Shown piece by piece: positions 18,251 to 26,421 of a DNA stretch of 64,000 nt; within the stretch, counting starts at the first letter, position 1, and each line of letters opens with the position of its first letter. The position numbers and the translations under genes were made by a program. Origin of the DNA: CATQGW01 sp965242565 (lineage in GTDB: Bacteria > Chloroflexota > Dehalococcoidia > Bin125); the NCBI GenBank assembly GCA_965242565.1, contig OZ251457.1, forward strand, positions 3,038,001 to 3,102,000. Reading direction: 5' to 3'. The notes beneath the pieces were generated by a model. It was not told where the DNA came from and ran no database searches. It saw only the letters and a list, made by a program, of their open reading frames with translations.

Positions 18251-18594
18251 TGAAGAAGATCGAGGCGATCATCCGCCCGGAGGCGATGGACGAGGTCAAG
18301 CGCGCGCTCGTCAAGCTCGACATCAACGGCATGCACGTCGAGAACGTGGCCGGCCACGGCCACCAGGGCGGCGTGCAGCGCGACGGGCGCGGCGGCCAGC
18401 CCTACCGCGTCGACATGCTGCCGAAGGTGAAGCTGACGGTGGTGGTGTCGACCGACGAGTGGGCGGCCAAGGCGCTGGACGCGATCATCTCCAACGCGCG
18501 CACGGGCAACATCGGAGACGGGAAGATCTTCGTCTCCAACGTGGAGGAGGCGATCCGCGTCCGCACCGGCGAAAGCGGCCCCGACGTGCTCTGA
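18250..18594 (+). CDS. glnK: PII nitrogen-regulatory protein
   Basis: A 114-residue PII signal protein, starting MKKIEAIIRPEAMDEVKRAL. The C-terminal block GNIGDGKIFVSNVEEAIRVRTGE is the PII signature. In the T-loop the sequence GGVQRDGRGGQPYRVDMLPKVK keeps a Tyr aligned with the uridylylated Tyr51 of E. coli PII, but is one residue longer and Gly-rich. The family senses 2-oxoglutarate and ATP/ADP and binds AmtB. It is coupled to amtB by a one-base overlap. Confidence 0.94.
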   Translation: MKKIEAIIRPEAMDEVKRALVKLDINGMHVENVAGHGHQGGVQRDGRGGQPYRVDMLPKVKLTVVVSTDEWAAKALDAIISNARTGNIGDGKIFVSNVEEAIRVRTGESGPDVL

Positions 18595-18673
18595 AGGGGG
18601 TGCCTGCTCCGCCTTCGCGCCAACTGCTGCCAACTCCGCGGTCGGCTTATCTCGCGTGCGCCCCATTTCCGTC

Positions 18674-18696
18674 ATACCCGCGCTTGCCGCGGGTAT
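18674..18696. repeat. Intergenic palindrome (ATACCCGCG / CGCGGGTAT)
   Basis: A hairpin with 9-bp perfect arms and a 5-nt loop in the gap between glnK and the CoA-transferase. The same core (CGTCATACCCGCG) recurs in the element at 37624-37793. It behaves like a REP-type dispersed palindrome and might also end transcription from either side. Confidence 0.6.
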
Positions 18697-18754
18697 CTCG
18701 CCGTGAACAGCACCCACTCCCCGCTGAGACTGACCGCCGCGCCGACCGTGTCTT

Positions 18755-21328
18755 CTAGAAGATCACGTCTTCTACCAGCAGCTCAACGTAGCGGTCGTCG
18801 CTGACGCCCCATTCTTGTTTGAGGACCTGCTCGTTGTGCTCGCCCAGTTCGGGGGAGCCTTTGGCGCCCAGGCGGCGGCTGTTCCAGGTGAAGGGTTGGT
18901 GTTGGACCATGAAGGGGACCTCGCCGCGGGTGAAGTGGAAGAAGTAGGACTGGATGCCGTCGTCGTTGACTACGAGGTCGCGGGCGGTTTCGGCGGGAGA
19001 GGCGGGGACGCCGCGGGACTGCAGGAGGGCGGTGGCGCGCCAGGGGTCGAGCTGGCCGGACCAGGCGGCGACGGCGGACTCGATTTCGTCTTCGGCGGCC
19101 TTGCGGCCGGCGAGCGTGCGCAGGTCTTCGCGTTGCGCGAGGTCGGGGCGGTTAATTTGGGCGCAGAGCTCGAGCCATTCGCCGGTACTGCGCACGGCGA
19201 CGGCGAGCCATTCGTCGTTGCCGTTGGCGGGGAAAAGGCCGTGCGGGGCGTATTCGGTGGAGCGGTTGCCGATGCGCGGCGTGTCCACATCGTTGACCAG
19301 CGCGTCCATCAGCTCGGTGTCGAGCAGGTGGACGGCGGCTTCGTACTGGGCGATTTCGATCTCCTGCCCCTCGCCGGTGCGGTCGCGGTGAATCAGCGCG
19401 GCGATGATCTGGGAGGCGGCGATCGGCGCGAGCGTGAAGTCGGTGTGCAGCGAACCGAGGCCGATCGGGGCGCGGTCGGGCTGGCCGGTCTGGCCGACGA
19501 CGCCGGAGATTCCGGTGACGCCGTTGCCGATGCCGCGCCAACCGTTATTGGGGCCCCAGGTGCCCATCACGGGGAAGGAGGCGTAGATCAGGTCGGGCTT
19601 CAGCTCGCGCAGCGTCTCATAGGTGAGGCCGAACTTTTCCATCGCGCCGGGCGCGAAGTTGTTGGTGACGATATCGAACTGCGGCAGCACCCGGCGGATC
19701 AGTTCGAGGCTCTGCGGTTTGTGCAGGTTGAGCGTGATGCTGCGTTTGTCGGTATTGGTGTCGTTGAAGAACGCGCCGGTGTCGATGCTGAAGCCGCGCG
19801 GCGGGTGCGAGAATTCGCGCACGCTGTCCAGCCCCGAAGCGGACTCGATTTTGATCACGTCGGCGCCGAGATTGGCGAGCATTTCGGTGATCAGCGGGCC
19901 GGCCGCCATCCAGCAGAAGTCGAGCACGCGCACGCCGGCCAGCGGCAGCGCATCGGCCGCGTGCTCGGCCGGCGCGCTCGGCTTCGGCGAGGCGGACGCG
20001 CCGTTGAGGTTGCGCAGTTTCGCTCGCCCGCCGCGCACGACGCTCAGCTCGATCAGCTCGCTCACCGCGTCGGCGCTGAGGCCGCCGAGCTCGTGCAGCA
20101 CCTCGACGCTGTCCGCGCCCAGCGCCGGCGCGGGGCGGGAGGCGAACTCGTAGGCGTCGGAGCGGTAGGGCGAGCGCGGCAGGGTGACGCTGCGGCCCAG
20201 CTGGGGGTGCTCGACGGGCCGGAAGAAGCCGCGCTCCTGCAGGTGGATGTCGCCCACGAGGTCGTGCGCGGTCTGCACGGGCAGGCCGAGGTCGCCCTCC
20301 GCTTGGGCGCGGCGCACGAGCTCCTCGCGGTTCTGCGCGGCGCAGAAGCGGCGCGTGAACTCGATCATCTGCTCGCGGTGCGCGACGCGGTAATCCTGCG
20401 AGGTCCAGGGCTCCTTGAGCAGCGAATCGTCGCCCGTGACCTCCGCGTACCAGTTGGGGAAGTTCTCCCACGCCGTGCTGGTCGGGTTGCCGAGGTAGGT
20501 GACCCACTTGCCGTCGGCGCACTGGTAGGTGGAGCCGGGGGTGTTGATGAAGACGATTTCGCCGTCCTCGAAGCGGCCCTGCTCGTATGCGCCGAAGCCC
20601 GCGCCGACGACCGGGTACTTGAGGCCGCCGGTGCCGTCGCGTTCGGCGATCATGCCGTGCCAGACGTAGAGGTTCTGGTTGGCGGCCTGGATCATGGTGG
20701 AGGCGACGGCTTCCTGCATGCTGACGATGCTGCTGACGGCCGGTCCGCCGCGCCGCCGCTGCCAGAGCGAGGCCACCGCCGCGGCGACGGCGCAGTAGGA
20801 GGTCTGCTTGTAGCCGAGCTTGCCGGCGGGGTAGTCGGGCGCGATCTCGGGGAAGCCGTTGCAGACCAGCTGGCTGCCGGCGGCCATCGCGATCAGGTCG
20901 GTCGCGGCCTGCTCCGGATTGCCGCGGCGGAAGACGACGTCGATCACGCTGGGCGCGCCCGCGGCGTTCGCTTCGGCGGCGCGGTGCAGGCGCTCGAAGG
21001 CGCGGCGGGCGCGCTCGGATTTTTCGACGGGGCCGATCACGACATCGGCGCGCTCGGCGAGCCGCTCCACGATGTCCCATGCCTCCGGCGCGTCCAACGC
21101 CAGCGCCAGCGACTGTTTGCCCTGGTTGTAGAGCAGGTGCCGCAGCCCGCGCTCCAGGCCCGGCTCGCCGTCGACCCACGGCCCCACGCGGCGCAGGCGG
21201 TCGCCGCCGGCCGACTCGATCCGCACGACGCGCGCGCCGAGGTCGGCGAGATAGCGCCCGGCGGCCACCGCCGGTTCGTCGGCCAGGTCGAGCACAACTG
21301 CGCCGTCAAGCGGCAAGGTGGCGGTCAT
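18755..21328 (-). CDS. Fused two-domain CaiB/BaiF (family III) CoA-transferase
   Basis: The 857-residue protein (start at 21328, with GGAG 7 bp upstream; ATG 21340 is possible) contains two family III CoA-transferase domains, residues about 6-435 and 462-857. Each opens with a typical block: GAVVLDLADEPAVAAGRYLADLGARVV and GVRVLDFCWMAAGPLITEMLANLGADVIKIES. Only the second half has the Asp expected as acyl nucleophile (LHTDFTLAP, residue 630) before the R.RTGEGQ block; in the first half the aligned position is Tyr 173. Such enzymes move CoA between carboxylic acids. The order Asp-lacking then Asp-containing matches the split pair at 30187-32648. The substrate is unknown. Confidence 0.9.
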   Translation of the reverse strand: MTATLPLDGAVVLDLADEPAVAAGRYLADLGARVVRIESAGGDRLRRVGPWVDGEPGLERGLRHLLYNQGKQSLALALDAPEAWDIVERLAERADVVIGPVEKSERARRAFERLHRAAEANAAGAPSVIDVVFRRGNPEQAATDLIAMAAGSQLVCNGFPEIAPDYPAGKLGYKQTSYCAVAAAVASLWQRRRGGPAVSSIVSMQEAVASTMIQAANQNLYVWHGMIAERDGTGGLKYPVVGAGFGAYEQGRFEDGEIVFINTPGSTYQCADGKWVTYLGNPTSTAWENFPNWYAEVTGDDSLLKEPWTSQDYRVAHREQMIEFTRRFCAAQNREELVRRAQAEGDLGLPVQTAHDLVGDIHLQERGFFRPVEHPQLGRSVTLPRSPYRSDAYEFASRPAPALGADSVEVLHELGGLSADAVSELIELSVVRGGRAKLRNLNGASASPKPSAPAEHAADALPLAGVRVLDFCWMAAGPLITEMLANLGADVIKIESASGLDSVREFSHPPRGFSIDTGAFFNDTNTDKRSITLNLHKPQSLELIRRVLPQFDIVTNNFAPGAMEKFGLTYETLRELKPDLIYASFPVMGTWGPNNGWRGIGNGVTGISGVVGQTGQPDRAPIGLGSLHTDFTLAPIAASQIIAALIHRDRTGEGQEIEIAQYEAAVHLLDTELMDALVNDVDTPRIGNRSTEYAPHGLFPANGNDEWLAVAVRSTGEWLELCAQINRPDLAQREDLRTLAGRKAAEDEIESAVAAWSGQLDPWRATALLQSRGVPASPAETARDLVVNDDGIQSYFFHFTRGEVPFMVQHQPFTWNSRRLGAKGSPELGEHNEQVLKQEWGVSDDRYVELLVEDVIF

Positions 21329-21526
21329 GGCGGTCTCCATTCACGTCTCGAAGCGGCTGAGCTCCGCTCCCGGCGTGTTCACCCTAACGGCAGGAGGCGT
21401 CGGCGCGCGCGGCTGTCACTCAGCGGAGGCGGCCAGCCAGTAGGCTGACGCTGCTGATGGCAAGTAGGTAGGCGCTGTCCCGATGTGTTGACCGCGCTGG
21501 TGGTGCCCCTTATTCTAGTTCGCGTC

Positions 21527-24109
21527 ATGCGAAACATGCCGGCACATGCCCATCGACTCGTCGCGATCCTCGTGATCGCGGTTGCTGTGTCGCTTGCCGC
21601 GATGCTGCCGGGGCTCATCACTGGACAGCAGGGCGGCGCGGACGAGCAGTCGTCGGATGTCAACGACATCGACCTTCTGGTGACCGTAGAGCAGTCGTCT
21701 CGGTACGCCCTACCTGGCGATCAGGTCGAATACACCGCCACCATCGAGAACAACACTGGCGAGCCTCAAACGAACCTTGAGGCGATCATGGTGGTGACTG
21801 AACAAGCCGACGCAATGACCTACGTGGAAGATTCGACGTTCATCCGCTATCGAGAAGATGGACCAGAATTCCCGTTGCCGCCGCTCAGCAGGCAAACGAC
21901 GCTGCTCGCAGAGACCATTGAGCCAGCCCAAATAATCCAAGTTCGGTGGAGCTTGGAAGTTGGTCGTTGCGCGTTGCGTAATGACTGGGCACAGGTGGTG
22001 TTCCGAGTTCGGACAGACGACCTCGAGCCTCCGTATCCGGACTCAAATCTGTACATCGTGCCCCACACCGATGTTTGGGTTCTCAAGCATTTCTCGGTGG
22101 GCTACGAGGTAGACACGCTGACACCAGCACCAGGGGAAGCAGTGCGCCACACCGTCCGCGTTGTTAACGACGGCGGCATCATCTTGGACGACGTGACGGT
22201 GCATCTGTGGTATGACGAATCACGCGACCGGATCCTCCCTACCGTGTCGGAAGACAGCACTTTCACCATTCTGTCCGGCCGCGATGGGCGTCCGGGCCGT
22301 ATCGTGCCAGTCGATCCCAAGTGGAGCACACGCCTCGGCAGGCTTCTTCTGGATTATCTAAATCCAGGGAACATCTTAGTCCTGTCGTGGACCGACTATG
22401 TCGCCGACGACGCGCCGATCGGGACCGTGGTGACACCTCAGGTCGGTGTCAGAGTGGCTAGTTCAACCGAATGGACGGACCGCACCGCTAGGATCACGGT
22501 TGCACCGCCACGTGATGACTTTTCGGTTGAGATCAAGCAGGATGACGCGGGCTACGTGTCGTCGGCTCGTTTTCCCGGCGATCCGGTCAACATGCGCGTC
22601 ACAATATCGAACTACACGGATGTACCGCGCCCAGGTGTCAGTGTATCGCTGGACTTGCCCACGGCGTTGTCGTACGTGAGCGGATCTGGCGCATACTCCA
22701 CGGCGGCATACGTAGCCGGCAACTCGCGACGGTTGCCGGACGACTGGATCGACGACGGAATTCAGCTGCCGACGATCGCGCCAGGTGAAGAAACGACGAT
22801 CACATTTAGGGCCCTGATAGGCGATGACATCTCGCCGCAAGACGGCATCGATGTGTACGCGGTGCTCAGGTCGCCAACCGATGTTGAGTCTCGCACCCAC
22901 GCGCGAATCGATGTCGTGAAGAAGCCGGACATCGATCTGAGCCTTCGTGATCTGCGCGCAGCTGAAGCGGGAAGTGTGGTGTGGTTCGACGCCACCATCC
23001 AGAATTCCGGCCAGGCTCCTCTCACCGATGTCAAATTCGGATTTGAGCAGCCCTGCCCAAGCATCATGGCCTACATTCCAGGGACTCTGTACGTCGATTC
23101 GCAGACCTTCGTGCTTCGAGACGATGCCTCAGTGCTTTCGCAGCAAGAACGAGGCGAGGATGTCTCAATTGAGCTGGGGGATCTGAAACCGGGTGAGAAA
23201 ATCGGGATCGCCATGAGGTTCCGGCTCGCGGACGACGTTGAGCCGGGAACGGTCGCGGGACCTCACCTCCGTGTGACTGCTCGAAGTACCGACAGAAGAC
23301 TCGTGCCCGATGTGGGGGCCGGCACTCCGACGGAGATCACAGTCGCACAGCCTTCGTTCGTGACTAAGGAAACCTTCGAGGCGCGCGTGGAACAGCTTCT
23401 CGGCGAAATCGAGAAGGGCGCGACCAAGACGGCCGAAAACACAGATCGCATTCTCGCCCTCGCAGAGACAGCGCGAGAGATCAACGAGGAGATCAAGGAC
23501 ATCACTACGGCCACCGGCGCGACGGCGACCGAGTTGGAGGAGACGTCCAGCGCCATCCGAGCCAACACGGATGCCATCGGGGAGGCGACGGAAACAGTCG
23601 GGAAAACTGCTGAGCAAATCGAAGATGTGGCGACGGAAACCGACGCCACGACAAAGCGGACGGAGGACTTGGCCACGAAGATCGGTGAGACTTCCGAGAG
23701 GACTATCGAATTGGTCGCGGAGACGAAGGTACTAACAGGCCGCATTCAGGCCAACACGAATGCCGTGAAGAAGACCACCGAAGCGATCGAGGAGCAGGCT
23801 GATGTCATCCTCAAGCAAGTCAGAGAAGTCAATCCTTGGTCCCTGGGCTGGAAATGGGTGCTCCTGTGGGGCGGTTTTGGCGTTGTCGCGTCATTCATCG
23901 CCGGCGCGGTGCTCCCGGGCACTTTCTGGCGCCTGTGTGTCTGGGTCGGCGGGCACTGGGGGGGCTCGGGCTTCCCTGGGCCGCCGACGCCATCGAGCTG
24001 GGGACGCCCGATCATGTGGGCCACCGACCGCTGGCGAGCAGGCGCGACCCTGCTGGCGACGGCGCGCCGCCGCGTTCGCGACTGGATCGATGGGCTGTGG
24101 CGGCGCTAA
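21527..24109 (+). CDS. Large surface protein: Ig-like/DUF11-type repeats, coiled coil and C-terminal membrane anchor
   Basis: About 860 residues from ATG 21527; a GTG at 21485 is in frame, and neither has a clear ribosome site. A hydrophobic N-terminal segment (RLVAILVIAVAVSLAAML) is followed by several beta-rich units with the pattern of DUF11/CARDB domains (LPGDQVEYTATIENNTGEPQTN; PGEAVRHTVRVVNDGG; FPGDPVNMRVTISNYTDVPRPG; AGSVVWFDATIQNSGQAPLTDV). Residues about 610-780 form a long Thr/Glu/Ala-rich coiled coil. One membrane helix (WKWVLLWGGFGVVASFIAGAVL) and a basic tail follow. The predicted form is an outward stalk anchored at its C-terminus. Codon third positions look less GC-rich than in neighbours, which hints at transfer. 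Function unknown. Confidence 0.75.
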   Translation: MRNMPAHAHRLVAILVIAVAVSLAAMLPGLITGQQGGADEQSSDVNDIDLLVTVEQSSRYALPGDQVEYTATIENNTGEPQTNLEAIMVVTEQADAMTYVEDSTFIRYREDGPEFPLPPLSRQTTLLAETIEPAQIIQVRWSLEVGRCALRNDWAQVVFRVRTDDLEPPYPDSNLYIVPHTDVWVLKHFSVGYEVDTLTPAPGEAVRHTVRVVNDGGIILDDVTVHLWYDESRDRILPTVSEDSTFTILSGRDGRPGRIVPVDPKWSTRLGRLLLDYLNPGNILVLSWTDYVADDAPIGTVVTPQVGVRVASSTEWTDRTARITVAPPRDDFSVEIKQDDAGYVSSARFPGDPVNMRVTISNYTDVPRPGVSVSLDLPTALSYVSGSGAYSTAAYVAGNSRRLPDDWIDDGIQLPTIAPGEETTITFRALIGDDISPQDGIDVYAVLRSPTDVESRTHARIDVVKKPDIDLSLRDLRAAEAGSVVWFDATIQNSGQAPLTDVKFGFEQPCPSIMAYIPGTLYVDSQTFVLRDDASVLSQQERGEDVSIELGDLKPGEKIGIAMRFRLADDVEPGTVAGPHLRVTARSTDRRLVPDVGAGTPTEITVAQPSFVTKETFEARVEQLLGEIEKGATKTAENTDRILALAETAREINEEIKDITTATGATATELEETSSAIRANTDAIGEATETVGKTAEQIEDVATETDATTKRTEDLATKIGETSERTIELVAETKVLTGRIQANTNAVKKTTEAIEEQADVILKQVREVNPWSLGWKWVLLWGGFGVVASFIAGAVLPGTFWRLCVWVGGHWGGSGFPGPPTPSSWGRPIMWATDRWRAGATLLATARRRVRDWIDGLWRR

Positions 24110-24244
24110 GGAGGTGGAGCCGGCACGGCAGACGCGCGACTTCACCTGAGGCTGATATGTAAACCAATATGCATAGCGGCTTGACTCAGGAGCCGAGGAG
24201 GCGCCATATTGGTAGCGCGTCGCCGAAAGGCGGGCGCCAATCTT

Positions 24245-24290
24245 CCCCGCCGTCCGGCGCTTGCGCCGCACTGGCGGGGGTTTCTCGTTT
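24245..24290 (+). terminator. Rho-independent-like hairpin
   Basis: CCCCGCC at 24245-24251 pairs with GGCGGGG at 24273-24279, and an inner GGCG-CTTG-CGCC stem lies between. TTTCTCGTTT follows directly. The position, 135 bp after the surface-protein gene, fits its terminator. The rest of the 24110-24391 gap holds no gene that I can see; TTAGCCT near 24354-24360 could be a -10 for the NYN gene. Confidence 0.6.
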
Positions 24291-24391
24291 CAGGGATCGC
24301 GCCGAACCTGCACCACCGGGGTGCCGGGGCCTTGACCAGTAGCCAGTGCGGTGCTTAGCCTACCGCGAAGCAGTGGAGGGCTGGCGAACCC

Positions 24392-25045
24392 ATGGCCGAC
24401 CGAATGATCGTGTTCGTGGACTGGCAGAACCTCTACAACGGCGCTCGGCGTGCGTTTCACGACGGGCGGGGCGATGGGGTACTCGGGCAAGTTTGGCCGC
24501 GCGAAGTGGGCGAGATGATTGCGGCGAGAGACGATCCTCGCGGCCCGCGCAGCCTTGAGCAGGTCCGCATTTATCGCGGGTTCCCGTCAGAGGCACAGAA
24601 CGAAGTCGGGCATGCTGCTACCCGCAGGCAAAGGGAAACGTGGGAACTCGATCGGAAAGTCAAGGTAATCCCGCACACCTTGCAGCGTGGGTCCCACTCG
24701 TGCCAACGGTGCGGTTGGCAGCGCTGGTCGCCCAAGTGCCCCAAGTGCGGCAAAGTCCAGAAGCTCCTCAACGAGAAGGGCGTAGATGTCAACTTGGCCA
24801 TTGACATGATCAGTCTGGCGCATCAGGGGGCTTATGACGTCGCCGTTGTGTTCTCGACCGACACCGACTTCAACCCGGCGATCAAGCTCGGACTGAAGCT
24901 TGGCGTGCAGGTGGAGAATGCTCTTTGGTGGACAGATGTGCGGCATGGTGATCGTCCGCTGTTGGCAGGGACGATCTGGCACCACCGGCTGCGGATCGAC
25001 GATTACGAGTGGATACAGGACCCGAACTCCTACGTGTCGGAATAG
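24392..25045 (+). CDS. NYN-domain (PIN-like) nuclease with inserted zinc ribbon
   Basis: A 217-residue protein of the NYN/LabA-like family. The fold's acidic residues are in place: IVFVDWQNLY (Asp10, Asn13), GVDVNLAIDMISLA (Asp132, Asp138) and FSTDTDFNPAIKL (Asp157, Asp159). Residues 104-119 form a C-x2-C-x8-C-x2-C knuckle (Cys 104, 107, 116, 119) inserted between the first acidic strand and the second acidic cluster, probably a zinc ribbon for nucleic-acid contact. NYN proteins are predicted or shown to cleave RNA. The gene stands alone between convergent and divergent neighbours. GGAGGG lies 11 bp before the ATG. Confidence 0.8.
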   Translation: MADRMIVFVDWQNLYNGARRAFHDGRGDGVLGQVWPREVGEMIAARDDPRGPRSLEQVRIYRGFPSEAQNEVGHAATRRQRETWELDRKVKVIPHTLQRGSHSCQRCGWQRWSPKCPKCGKVQKLLNEKGVDVNLAIDMISLAHQGAYDVAVVFSTDTDFNPAIKLGLKLGVQVENALWWTDVRHGDRPLLAGTIWHHRLRIDDYEWIQDPNSYVSE

Positions 25046-25217
25046 GCACAGAGAGCAAGCAACCGCCAACGCTAGGATGTCGCCCTCTCGCGGCTGGCAG
25101 AGGCGCTGGGCTGGCTTCGCGGAGAGGTGCTTGAGCCGCGCGTACTGCGTCTCAGTCAGCTTTTCCACATGTTGCCCCCACCAAACCCCCTTTGCGCGGA
25201 CAGGCCCTCGGCGCGGG

Positions 25218-26153
25218 TCAGAAGAGGGCGATGGGGTTGATGGGGGAGGCGGTGCCGCCGGCGAGGCGGAGGGGGGCGATGGTGAGCAGGAACTCCCAGC
25301 GGTTGCGGGCGGCGCAGGCCGCGCCGAGCGGTCCGAGCCGCGCGTTGTCGATCAGATGCACGCCCATGTAGGTGATGATGATGTGGTGAATGGGCAGCGG
25401 CGAGCCTTCGACATTGGAGGGAATCACGTCGGACACGCCGTCGCAGCCGAGGATGGCGACCTCGCGCTCGCGGATCCAGGGCAGCGTTTCCATCAGCAGG
25501 CCGGCCATGCCGGCGAAGGGCGGCGAGGCGCCCTCGGCCTCGCGGCGGCTGTCGCGCCCGGTGCGGATCAGCAGGATGTCGCCGGAGCGGACGCGCACGT
25601 TCTGTCGCGCCTCCGCCGCTTCGAGATCGGCGACGGTGATGCCGTAGCCGGGTTCGAGCCAGTCGGCGCCCTTCAGCGCCGCGATGTCGAGCAGCACGCC
25701 GCGGCTGACGAGGCCGTCCTCGCCGGCCATAATCGAGTTGCGCATCGCGCCGGTGCTGCGCACCTCGGAGGCGTCGAAGCCGTTGTACATCTTGCCCTGA
25801 TCGAGGATGTGGCAGAGCGCGTCGATGTGGGTGTTGGCCATCCCGTGCGGGGCGATGGCGAAGTAGTCGCCGGTCGATTCGAGGCCCTGCAGCCGCGCTT
25901 GCTTTGTCGCGTCGCCGGCGGCGGTCATCATGTGCATCACGGGCGTAGGGTTGTCGGCGGCGGGGGTCTTGGCCAGCTCGAGCGCGCAGGAGACGGTCAC
26001 GCCGTCGGTGACCAGGGCGGCGGCCGCGGCGGCGGTATCGGGGGTGATGAAGTTCAGCGTGCCGCGCTCGTCCTCCGGCCCCCAGCGGCCCCAGTTCGAG
26101 AGCTGCTGCGCCAGCGTGTCCACATCGGCTCGGGTTCCCTGCGATTCCGGCAT
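25218..26153 (-). CDS. Cyclase-family metal-dependent hydrolase (kynurenine formamidase-like)
   Basis: A 311-residue member of the putative cyclase family (PF04199 type). The metal-binding signature HGMANTHIDALCH (H-G-x3-T-H-I-D-x3-H) is present, as is a following GVLLDIAALKG strand and a DILLIRTGRD segment. The start at 26153 has GGAGAGG 6 bp upstream. Relatives hydrolyse N-formylkynurenine, isatin or similar amides; the substrate here is not determined. It is divergent from the MFS gene at 26422, so the two may be functionally linked. Confidence 0.85.
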   Translation of the reverse strand: MPESQGTRADVDTLAQQLSNWGRWGPEDERGTLNFITPDTAAAAAALVTDGVTVSCALELAKTPAADNPTPVMHMMTAAGDATKQARLQGLESTGDYFAIAPHGMANTHIDALCHILDQGKMYNGFDASEVRSTGAMRNSIMAGEDGLVSRGVLLDIAALKGADWLEPGYGITVADLEAAEARQNVRVRSGDILLIRTGRDSRREAEGASPPFAGMAGLLMETLPWIREREVAILGCDGVSDVIPSNVEGSPLPIHHIIITYMGVHLIDNARLGPLGAACAARNRWEFLLTIAPLRLAGGTASPINPIALF

Positions 26154-26421
26154 GAGGCGGCCTCTCCGTTGCGCGCTCCGAGGAGCGACGGCGATCCTCG
26201 GCGGCGATTGTGGCGCGCAGTATGCCAGAGCGCGGGCGCGCGTGAGGCGCGACGTCTCAAAATGTCTCAAACAGGCGCAGCGTCAATCGGGAGGCTGAGC
26301 GTAGGCGGGGCGTCCCTATACTTGCTGCGTTGAGCGTCCCTTCGCCCTGCTCGCCCCGCTGGGATGGGCGAATGCGGTCGCCAGGCTGACGCGGCCGCAG
26401 CCCGCAGCGTGAGGACGCCTC

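Noticed and set aside
18815..21448. Very long plus-strand frame opposite the fused CoA-transferase
   Set aside because: Ala/Gly/Val-rich antisense reading without motifs; the CoA-transferase frame has clear family blocks.
25046..25168. Minus-strand frame VEKLTETQYARLKHLSAKP, similar in feel to the start of IS5-type transposases
   Set aside because: Only about 40 codons, then runs antisense through the NYN gene; no inverted repeats or catalytic residues were found, so a transposase remnant is only a guess.
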